Shown here piece after piece: positions 1 through 5,724 of a stretch of DNA of 7,557 nucleotides. The stretch is from Bacteroidales bacterium. GTDB lineage: Bacteria > Bacteroidota > Bacteroidia > Bacteroidales > GCA-2711565. Under the pieces are notes generated by a model. It saw only the letters and a program-made list of their open reading frames with translations. It made no database searches and had not been told where the DNA came from. The DNA lies in the NCBI GenBank assembly GCA_029931995.1, contig JAOZQX010000057.1, positions 1-7,557 on the forward strand. The letters are read 5' to 3'. How positions within the stretch are numbered: the stretch's first letter is position 1; the number at the start of each line of letters is the position of its first letter. The translations under genes were made by a program, and so were the position numbers.

Positions 1-1584
1 TTTTTACCACCACTTCTGATTGTGATTGTTGTTGAAAATTGTATTTTTCTGCTCAACAAATACCATAACGAATATATTTCTCATGGTAATAAAATAAAAG
101 CTTTATCGAGAGTAGTGCGGAGAATAGGAAATGCCAACTTTTTAACCAATGCCACAACAGCTGCAGGTTTTGCAGCATTCATTGTTACCGGAAATAAAAT
201 ATTAGTTGAGTTTGGAATCATAGCTTCCATCAATATTATTGTTGCTTATCTTTTGACTCTTTTCTTAATCCCTATATTTTTCAGCTATTTAAAACCTCCC
301 AAAAAGCGCCATATCAAGCATATGGATAAAAGCAATGTTGGAAAAATATTAGACAAAATAGTTTACATTGTTCAGCATCACCGTTTGTTGATTTACATCT
401 TTGCAGGCATAATTATTTTCATCGGGATTATGGGGATAACAAAACTGAAAACCACCGGAAATATTGTGGACGATATTCCTCACAAAGATCCTCTTTATGT
501 AGATTTAATGTTTTTTGAAGAGCATTTTAAAGGCGTAATGCCACTGGAAATAACCATCGACACAAAAAAGAAAAAAGGCGTTTTACGTTTATCTACCTTG
601 AAAAAAATTGATGAGCTGCAAGAAATACTTGCCAAATATCCTGAACTTTCAAAACCACTTTCGTTGGTTGAAGTAGCAAAATTCTCGAAACAGGCATTTT
701 ATAATGGAAATGAGAAAATGTATGAATTGCCCAACAATCAGGAGAAAAATTTCATACTCGGCTATATCCCAAGATTAGAAGGGGACGATGAAAAATCGTT
801 AATAAATTCATTTGTTGACAAAAATTTGAGCATTACCCGCATCAGCGTACAAATGGCAAATATCGGGACAAAACACATCCAACGAATCATGGATGAACTT
901 AAACCACAAATTGAGAAATTATTCCCTGAAAAACGTTACGATGTAAACATTACCGGAACAAGTGTAGTCTTCCTTAAAGGAACAAATTACCTTGTGAAAA
1001 ACTTAATGACCAGTTTACTACTGGCACTTGTAATCATCTGCGGCTTAATGGCCTTATTGTTTACCTCCGGTAGAATGATTGGAATATCAATGATTCCGAA
1101 TCTTCTCCCTCAGCTTATGACGGCAGGGATGATGGGATTTTTTGCAATTTCCATCAAACCTTCAACCATATTAATTTTTAGTATTGCTTTAGGTATTTCA
1201 GTCGATAACGCCATTCACTTCCTATCAAGATATCGTTTACAATTAAAGCTAAACAACTGGAATATAAAAGATTCTGTAATAGCGGCACTTCGCGAAACAG
1301 GCTACAGCATGATCTATTCATCAGTGGTATTATTCTTTGGATTTGCCATTTTTACCCAATCCAGTTTTGGCGGTACCGAAGCCATGGGTTACCTGATCGC
1401 ATTCACTTTATTAATAGCTCTGTTGTCGAATTTATTTATTTTGCCAACACTTTTATTATCTTTAGACAGACATATTACTACAAAACGATTTAAGGAACCT
1501 CTACTCATTTTGTTTGATGAAGAAGAAGATATTGAATTAGATGATTTGGAAATTGAAGACATGGATACCAGAGGAATTGCATAA
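1..1584 (+). CDS. RND/MMPL-family efflux permease, C-terminal part (5' end outside window)
   Basis: The frame is open from base 1, so the GTG at 22 is only an internal codon and the true start lies upstream. The protein is a polytopic inner-membrane permease of the RND superfamily, MMPL/HAE3-like, which would move a lipid-like or hydrophobic substrate using the proton gradient; the substrate cannot be read from sequence. The window opens inside TM4 of the first half (VENCIFLLNKY, acidic residue at 34-36). TM5-TM6 follow (about 140-290), then TM7 (about 380-445), a soluble extracytoplasmic domain (about 460-990) and TM8-TM12 (about 1003-1480). TM10 carries the equivalent motif SVDNAIHFLSRY, with Asp at 1204-1206, showing the internal duplication typical of RND proteins. 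The C-terminus is strongly acidic (DEEEDIELDDLEIED). About 527 residues are visible, against roughly 750-800 for the family. It ends with TAA. Confidence 0.88.
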   Translation, partial: FLPPLLIVIVVENCIFLLNKYHNEYISHGNKIKALSRVVRRIGNANFLTNATTAAGFAAFIVTGNKILVEFGIIASINIIVAYLLTLFLIPIFFSYLKPPKKRHIKHMDKSNVGKILDKIVYIVQHHRLLIYIFAGIIIFIGIMGITKLKTTGNIVDDIPHKDPLYVDLMFFEEHFKGVMPLEITIDTKKKKGVLRLSTLKKIDELQEILAKYPELSKPLSLVEVAKFSKQAFYNGNEKMYELPNNQEKNFILGYIPRLEGDDEKSLINSFVDKNLSITRISVQMANIGTKHIQRIMDELKPQIEKLFPEKRYDVNITGTSVVFLKGTNYLVKNLMTSLLLALVIICGLMALLFTSGRMIGISMIPNLLPQLMTAGMMGFFAISIKPSTILIFSIALGISVDNAIHFLSRYRLQLKLNNWNIKDSVIAALRETGYSMIYSSVVLFFGFAIFTQSSFGGTEAMGYLIAFTLLIALLSNLFILPTLLLSLDRHITTKRFKEPLLILFDEEEDIELDDLEIEDMDTRGIA

Positions 1585-1672
1585 ATAAACTATTACGGAT
1601 TTAAAATCCATAGACTTTATAAAAAATGAAATTCATTTTAACTAAACCTCTTATGATTGATTGAAGAACACT

Positions 1673-1734
1673 GATTAACGAATAATGATTTTAGATTTTG
1701 ATATAAAACCTTCATAATTCTTAAATCGTTAATC
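1673..1734. repeat. 9-bp inverted repeat flanking a 44-nt AT-rich loop
   Basis: GATTAACGA at 1673-1681 is the exact reverse complement of TCGTTAATC at 1726-1734. The 44 nt between them are AT-rich and non-coding. The pair could be the base of a folded RNA, a binding site, or an end-structure of a small dispersed intergenic repeat; nothing in this window decides between these. No second copy of the unit is visible here. Confidence 0.4.
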
Positions 1735-1750
1735 CTTAGTTCGATATTAA

Positions 1751-1766
1751 AAAAAACATGTTTTTT
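1751..1766. repeat. Perfect 16-bp palindrome AAAAAACATGTTTTTT
   Basis: The sequence is its own reverse complement, centred on CATG, about 60 nt upstream of the rmlA start. It sits in a longer A/T tract with a flanking partial extension (TTAA before, AAAA after). As RNA the A6/U6 stem with a 4-nt loop would be weak, so a rho-independent terminator is doubtful. As DNA it could be a protein-binding dyad or a bent tract. Function is not shown. Confidence 0.4.
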
Positions 1767-1826
1767 AAAAAATAAAGTAGATGTACTAAAATTACAGGAT
1801 TTGGATCAATAATTAAAAACAAACAC

Positions 1827-2687
1827 ATGAAAGGTATAATATTAGCCGGAGGAGCCGGTACCCGTTTACATCCGTTAACACTTGCTGTTAGTAAACAACT
1901 GATGCCCGTGTATGACAAGCCGATGATTTATTATCCGCTATCGGCTTTAATGATGGCAAACATTAACGAAATACTTATCATCTCAACACCGGAAGATTTG
2001 CCCAATTTTAAAAAATTATTGGGTGATGGTTCAAGCTTAGGTTGTAAATTTAGTTATGTTGAACAAAAAATTCCCAATGGTCTGGCTCAAGCATTTGTCC
2101 TTGGCGAAGAATTTATTGGAAATGATAAAGTAGCCCTTGTACTTGGTGATAATATCTTTTATGGAAGTGGACTGCAAAATTTATTAAGAGAGAGCAATGA
2201 TCCAAATGGAGGAATTGTTTTCGCCTATCACGTTAATGATCCTGAACGATATGGTGTAGTTGAGTTTGACGAAGACCAAAAAGCTATTTCCATTGAAGAA
2301 AAACCTAAGCATCCCAAATCAAATTATGCCGTTCCAGGTTTGTATTTTTATGATAATTCAGTGGTTGAAATAGCCAAAAACATTAAGCCAAGTGCCCGTG
2401 GAGAATACGAGATTACCGATGTAAATAAACATTATCTTGAGGCCGGAAAATTAAAAGTAGGTGTTTTAAGTCGAGGTACAGCTTGGCTCGATACCGGTAC
2501 TTTTGAATCTTTGTTACAAGCCGGGCAATTTGTTGAAGTGATTGAAAGCCGTCAGGGTCAAAAAATTGGTTGCATTGAAGAGATCGCTTATCGCCGTGGT
2601 TTTATTAATGACGACCAACTTAGAGAATTAGCCGAACCTCTAGTGAAAAGTGGGTATGGCACCTATCTATTAAATCTATTAAAATAA
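1827..2687 (+). CDS. rmlA: Glucose-1-phosphate thymidylyltransferase (RmlA/RfbA)
   Basis: This cytosolic enzyme joins glucose-1-phosphate and dTTP to give dTDP-glucose and pyrophosphate, the first step toward dTDP-L-rhamnose and other dTDP-sugars used in surface polysaccharides. At 286 aa it is near the usual RmlA length. The nucleotide-binding loop [11 protein letters not shown] spans residues 8-18, followed by [18 protein letters not shown] (22-39, with Lys23). The block [11 protein letters not shown] (79-89) is the base/sugar-binding region. LGDNIFYG (106-113) supplies metal-binding Asp108, EEKP lies at 157-160, and WLDTGT (220-225) supplies the second metal ligand Asp222. All expected active-site blocks are present. 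The ATG start gives the family's canonical N-terminus (MKGIILAGG). There is no Shine-Dalgarno motif, only an A-rich leader. No rmlB, rmlC or rmlD is visible next to it; the next gene, 17 nt on, is a polyprenyl synthase. Confidence 0.96.
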   Translation: MKGIILAGGAGTRLHPLTLAVSKQLMPVYDKPMIYYPLSALMMANINEILIISTPEDLPNFKKLLGDGSSLGCKFSYVEQKIPNGLAQAFVLGEEFIGNDKVALVLGDNIFYGSGLQNLLRESNDPNGGIVFAYHVNDPERYGVVEFDEDQKAISIEEKPKHPKSNYAVPGLYFYDNSVVEIAKNIKPSARGEYEITDVNKHYLEAGKLKVGVLSRGTAWLDTGTFESLLQAGQFVEVIESRQGQKIGCIEEIAYRRGFINDDQLRELAEPLVKSGYGTYLLNLLK

Positions 2688-2704
2688 AATAGCACTATTC
2701 TGAA

Positions 2705-3679
2705 ATGCAAAAATTTGAAACATTACTGGAAGAGTTTTGTGAGTTTTTGAATAATGAAAACCTTAATTTTGAACCCAAAGAATTATACAAGCCAATTTCA
2801 TATACACTTGATTTGGGTGGAAAAAGAATTCGGCCTGTTATGGCTTTATTGTGCTGCAATTTTTTTGGGGGAGACTATAAAGAAGCAATGAATACGGCCA
2901 TGGGGATTGAAATTTTTCACAATTTCACGCTCTTGCATGATGATATCATGGACGATGCGCCCATCCGAAGAGGAAAAGAAACTGTATATAAAAAATGGGA
3001 TTCAAATATTGCTATTTTATCAGGCGATACGATGTTTGCTTTAGCCTATCAATACATCACAAAAACCAAGATTGAGCATTTGAAAAAAACGCTGGAAATT
3101 TTTAACAAAACCGCTATTGAGGTTTGTGAAGGACAGCAATTTGACATGAATTATGAAACCGAAGAAAACGTCAGCATCGAAGATTACACAAAAATGATCA
3201 AGCTAAAAACTGCTGTTTTTCTTGGAGCCAGCTTAAAGATTGGAGCCATTATTGGAGGGGCGTCTCAAAAAGACGTTGACAATATTTATTACTTTGGAGA
3301 ATATTTAGGAATGGCTTTTCAGCTTCAGGATGATTTCTTGGATGTTTTTGGAGACGAAGAAAAATTTGGCAAAAAAACCGGTGGCGATATTATCAGCAAT
3401 AAAAAAACATATCTCTATTTAAAAGCTTTTGAATTAGCCAAGGGAAACGATTTAGAAACATTAAAAAAACATTTTATTCCAAATCATTCGGACAATAATA
3501 AAAAGGTTGAAAAAATAAAAGAGGCTTATTTAAAGTTGGGAGTTGATAAACATTCAGAAGAAGAGATCAATGAATACTATCAACAAGCGATGGCTTATCT
3601 TGATAAAATTGAATGTAGGAAAAATAATAAATCAGAATTAAAATCGCTGGCCGGCCGCCTAATTAGAAGAGATTATTGA
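2705..3679 (+). CDS. trans-Polyprenyl diphosphate synthase (short-chain, GGPP/FPP-synthase-like)
   Basis: This is a soluble all-helical prenyltransferase that condenses allylic diphosphates with isopentenyl diphosphate, head to tail. Its 324 aa fit the family. Visible blocks are GGKRIRP (38-44), the first Asp-rich motif DDIMD (79-83) followed by RR (88-89), GDTM (107-110), KT (168-169), FQLQDDFLD (205-213) with the second Asp-rich motif DDFLD (209-213), and GGDI with NKKTYLYLKA after it. The first motif has no two-residue insertion, and Phe74 sits five residues before it. In characterised archaeal-type GGPP synthases an aromatic residue there blocks chains beyond about C20, so a C15-C20 product is inferred, not proven. 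Only 17 nt separate it from rmlA, so co-transcription is likely. Its last 7 nt overlap the end of the convergent ABC-F gene. It stops with TGA. Confidence 0.92.
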   Translation: MQKFETLLEEFCEFLNNENLNFEPKELYKPISYTLDLGGKRIRPVMALLCCNFFGGDYKEAMNTAMGIEIFHNFTLLHDDIMDDAPIRRGKETVYKKWDSNIAILSGDTMFALAYQYITKTKIEHLKKTLEIFNKTAIEVCEGQQFDMNYETEENVSIEDYTKMIKLKTAVFLGASLKIGAIIGGASQKDVDNIYYFGEYLGMAFQLQDDFLDVFGDEEKFGKKTGGDIISNKKTYLYLKAFELAKGNDLETLKKHFIPNHSDNNKKVEKIKEAYLKLGVDKHSEEEINEYYQQAMAYLDKIECRKNNKSELKSLAGRLIRRDY

Positions 3680-4731
3680 TCGGAAAGTTTTTCACTCAAC
3701 TCTTCTGCTTTCAATTGCAGATATTCCCAATTCTGCATTTCAGTGCTCAGTTTCTTTTTAAAAAGGTCGTAGGTTTTATAAAGCTCTCCTGAAGAAATTT
3801 CATCGGCAAATTCATCGGGCTTAGAAAGCTTCTCATCCATTAATACGATCTCACTCTCAAGCTTCTCAATCCTTGACTCACTCTTTGAAATTTGAGTATT
3901 TACTTTACGGACATCCCGTTCTAATTGCTTTTTCTGCTCGTATTTTAATTTGTTTTCAGATGCTTTAACAGGCTCTTTTTGGCCATTAAGTTTTTTCTGT
4001 TCCTCAAGCGATTTTAAAGATTCTAGTTTTCGCTTTGCGAGAAAATCATAAATATCGCCCAAATGCTCCTTAATTCCTTTATTCTTGAACTCAACAACTT
4101 TGGTGGTTAATCCCTGTAAAAAATCCCGATCATGCGAAACAACAATCAAAGAACCCTCATACATCAATAAAGCATTTTTTAAAATATCTTTCGATCGCAT
4201 ATCCAAATGATTGGTTGGCTCATCCAAAATCAGAAGGTTAACAGGAGTCAATAATAATTTTGCCAGCGACAATCTGGATTTTTCCCCTCCCGACAACACC
4301 TTAACTTTTTTATCTATCGCATCGCCACCAAACATAAAACTACCCAAGATGCCTTTAATATTTTTCCGAATATCACCAACTGCTATATCATCAATTGTTT
4401 CAAAAACGGTTTTTTCAGGATCTAGCATTTCCCACTGATTTTGAGCATAATAACCAACGGAAACATTGTAGCCAATATTCAGTTGACCGTCGTACTCCAG
4501 CACCCCCGCAATAATTTTCGAAAGCGTAGTTTTACCTTCACCATTTTTACCAACAAATGCAATTTTTTCACCTTTCAGACTTACAAAATCGAGATCATTT
4601 AAAACCAACAAATCGCCATAAGATTTTTTCAATTGACGCGTTTCAACCACAATTTTCCCCGAAGAAGGTGCAGGCGGAAATTTAAAATGAATAGCCGAAC
4701 GGTCAATCTGTTCAATCTCAATTTTATCCAT
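3673..4731 (-). CDS. ABC-F ATPase, C-terminal half (ABC domain 2 and coiled-coil tail)
   Basis: This 352-codon frame is in phase with the N-terminal half. The ATG at 4731 lies 30 nt (ten sense codons) past the amber codon and corresponds to a Met I recall as usual inside intact homologues, so it need not be a real start; reinitiation there is conceivable. Walker A is GKNGEGKTT (61-69), the Q-loop is YYAQNQ (94-99), the signature LSGGEKSR is at 146-153, and Walker B is LLILDEP (166-172) with Glu171. TNHLD follows at 173-177 and the switch His is His200. From about 235 to the end the protein is charged and heptad-like (two helices rich in K, E and L), matching the C-terminal coiled coil seen in many ABC-F proteins. 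It ends with TAA, overlapping the last 7 nt of the convergent polyprenyl synthase gene. Confidence 0.75.
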   Translation of the reverse strand: MDKIEIEQIDRSAIHFKFPPAPSSGKIVVETRQLKKSYGDLLVLNDLDFVSLKGEKIAFVGKNGEGKTTLSKIIAGVLEYDGQLNIGYNVSVGYYAQNQWEMLDPEKTVFETIDDIAVGDIRKNIKGILGSFMFGGDAIDKKVKVLSGGEKSRLSLAKLLLTPVNLLILDEPTNHLDMRSKDILKNALLMYEGSLIVVSHDRDFLQGLTTKVVEFKNKGIKEHLGDIYDFLAKRKLESLKSLEEQKKLNGQKEPVKASENKLKYEQKKQLERDVRKVNTQISKSESRIEKLESEIVLMDEKLSKPDEFADEISSGELYKTYDLFKKKLSTEMQNWEYLQLKAEELSEKLSDQ

Positions 4732-4761
4732 TTTATCTAACTGCTTAATCTTGCTTTGAAC

Positions 4762-4764
4762 CTA
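4762..4764 (-). other. In-frame amber (TAG) codon in the ABC-F linker
   Basis: The plus strand reads CTA at 4762-4764, TAG on the coding strand, in the context AAA TCA AAG TAG GTT CAA. It is the only stop between the ATG at 5628 and the TAA at 3673-3675. The other complete genes in the window end in TAA or TGA, so TAG is not used as a natural terminator in this small sample. The following base is G. Confidence 0.9.
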
Positions 4765-5628
4765 CTTTGATTTAGTATTTTTATAGCGGAAGCGTTCAAT
4801 GAAACGCTCAACTTGCTGAATTTGCCGCTGTTGATTATTGTAGGTTGCTTTTTGCTGATCCAAGCGTTCTTCTCTTAATCGAACATATTCCGAATAAGAA
4901 GCCTTGTAATCGTATATGCAACCCCGCGAAATTTCAACTGTACGGCTTGTAACATTATCTAAAAATGCCCGGTCATGAGAAACAATTAAAACAGCTCCCT
5001 GATAGTTTATCAAATAATCTTCCAGCCATTGAATCGATTCAATATCCAAATGGTTTGTTGGCTCATCGAGCAACAAACATGAAGGCTGTCTGAGCAGTAT
5101 TTTTGCCAACTCAACACGCATTTGCCAACCATTGCTAAATTCGGGCAAAGGACGTTCCATATCCGATTGCTTAAATCCCAATCCTTTTAAAACTTTCTCA
5201 ACATTTGCTTCGGCGGTTTCTCCGCCAAAAATTGAAAATTTTTCGTTTTGTTTTGTAAGATCATCAACCAATCGTAAATATTCCTTTGATTCATAATCTT
5301 CCCGATTAGCAATTTCTAATGTTAACTTTCCAATTTGCCTTTCAATTTCTTTCAACTCAGTAAAAGCAGTTAAGGCTTCGTTATAAATCGAACGAGTAGA
5401 ATTGAGCAACATTTCTTGAGGAAGGTAACCATAGGTCGTATTCCCGGGGGCAATAATTTCACCATTGGCAGGCTCCACTATCCCTGCAATAATTTTCAGG
5501 ATGGTTGATTTCCCAGCTCCATTCACTCCAACTAAACCCATACGATCGCTCGGATTGATCAAAAAATTTACATTTTCAAACAAAAGCTCTCCTGAAAATC
5601 GTATCGAAATATTGCTAACAGTAATCAT
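4762..5628 (-). CDS. ABC-F ATPase, N-terminal half (ABC domain 1 and start of linker)
   Basis: This 288-codon frame runs from an ATG with the usual family N-terminus (MITVSNISIRF) to the TAG at 4762-4764. Walker A is GVNGAGKST (34-42), the Q-loop Gln is Q71, the signature region reads EFSNGWQMR (163-171), and Walker B is LLLDEP (185-190) with catalytic Glu189. The D-loop is HLDIES (193-198) and the switch His is His218 (SHDR). The signature has Asn where the canonical LSGGQ has its first Gly. Residues from about 260 on (QQRQIQQVERFIERFRYK) form the first linker helix, after which the product is cut off. There is no transmembrane segment. A TATCTTTG promoter box lies 18 nt upstream of the start codon. 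If translated alone it is a single ATPase domain; pairing with the downstream half would be needed to rebuild both nucleotide sites. Confidence 0.8.
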   Translation of the reverse strand: MITVSNISIRFSGELLFENVNFLINPSDRMGLVGVNGAGKSTILKIIAGIVEPANGEIIAPGNTTYGYLPQEMLLNSTRSIYNEALTAFTELKEIERQIGKLTLEIANREDYESKEYLRLVDDLTKQNEKFSIFGGETAEANVEKVLKGLGFKQSDMERPLPEFSNGWQMRVELAKILLRQPSCLLLDEPTNHLDIESIQWLEDYLINYQGAVLIVSHDRAFLDNVTSRTVEISRGCIYDYKASYSEYVRLREERLDQQKATYNNQQRQIQQVERFIERFRYKNTKSK

Positions 5629-5645
5629 AATTTTATCCTGAACTG

Positions 5646-5653
5646 CAAAGATA
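5646..5653 (-). promoter_or_regulatory. Probable -7 promoter box TATCTTTG for the ABC-F gene
   Basis: On the minus strand the octamer TATCTTTG matches the Bacteroidota sigma-70-type -7 consensus TAnnTTTG exactly. It lies 17 nt before the ATG at 5628, which would give a leader of only about 10 nt. No TTG/TTTG -33 element is visible at the expected 19-21 nt further upstream, so confidence is moderate. Confidence 0.5.
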
Positions 5654-5702
5654 TTATTTTGGATGAAACCATATCGATGCTAGATTACGATTATTATTTT
5701 GA

Positions 5703-5710
5703 TATCTTTG
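5703..5710 (+). promoter_or_regulatory. Probable -7 promoter box TATCTTTG for the EamA transporter gene
   Basis: This is the same TATCTTTG octamer, now on the plus strand, 14 nt before the ATG at 5725. It would start transcription only about 7-10 nt upstream of that codon. It lies downstream of the two earlier in-frame candidates (TTG 5659 and ATG 5677), which argues for the 5725 start. No clear -33 TTG is seen at normal spacing. Confidence 0.5.
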
Positions 5711-5724
5711 TCCAGCTTCAAAAA

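Larger units (their letters stand above)
1585..1826. other. Non-coding spacer with inverted repeats
   Basis: This is a 242-nt AT-rich gap between the permease stop and rmlA with no credible coding frame. It holds several small dyads: GGATTT/AAATCC around 1597-1609, AATGAA/TTCATT around 1625-1637, a perfect 9-bp inverted repeat (1673-1681 with 1726-1734) and a 16-bp palindrome (1751-1766). I see no GC-rich stem followed by a T-run, so no standard terminator can be called for the permease gene. The rmlA promoter must lie here if rmlA is not read from upstream, but no clean TAnnTTTG box was found; the nearest match, TAGATTTTG at 1692-1700, has one extra base. Confidence 0.6.
3673..5628 (-). pseudogene. 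ABC-F family ATPase gene split by one in-frame amber codon
   Basis: Read on the minus strand, 5628 to 3673 is a single continuous frame of 651 codons plus the final TAA, interrupted only by TAG at 4762-4764. The order is ABC domain 1, linker, ABC domain 2, coiled-coil tail, which is the layout of duplicated-ATPase ABC-F proteins; the combined length fits family members of about 640-650 aa. These soluble proteins act at the ribosome rather than in membrane transport. The interruption falls in the linker: RFRYKNTKSK, stop, then VQSKIKQLDKMDKIE. From my knowledge of homologues (RFRxKATKAKQxQSRIK), the stop replaces a conserved Gln, so CAG to TAG is the simplest history. Every catalytic motif on both sides is intact and there is no frameshift, so the event is recent, tolerated, or a base-call error. 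Two separate half-proteins are the alternative reading. Confidence 0.75.

Noticed and set aside
1692..1700. TAGATTTTG as a -7 promoter box for rmlA
   Set aside because: One base too long for TAnnTTTG; nearest upstream TTG (1661) is 28 nt away and the box is about 127 nt from the start codon.
1736..1918. Minus-strand open frame of 60 codons overlapping the rmlA start
   Set aside because: No recognisable family; overlaps the highly conserved rmlA N-terminus antisense and covers AT-rich spacer. It is a shadow frame.
3649..3656. GGCCGGCC palindrome in an AT-rich background
   Set aside because: It is coding for part of the conserved C-terminal LAGRL of the polyprenyl synthase; no flanking structure or T-run suggests a terminator.
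4211..4438. Plus-strand 75-codon open frame inside the ABC-F gene
   Set aside because: Antisense to the Walker B/signature region of ABC domain 2; composition follows from the opposite strand and no start context supports it.
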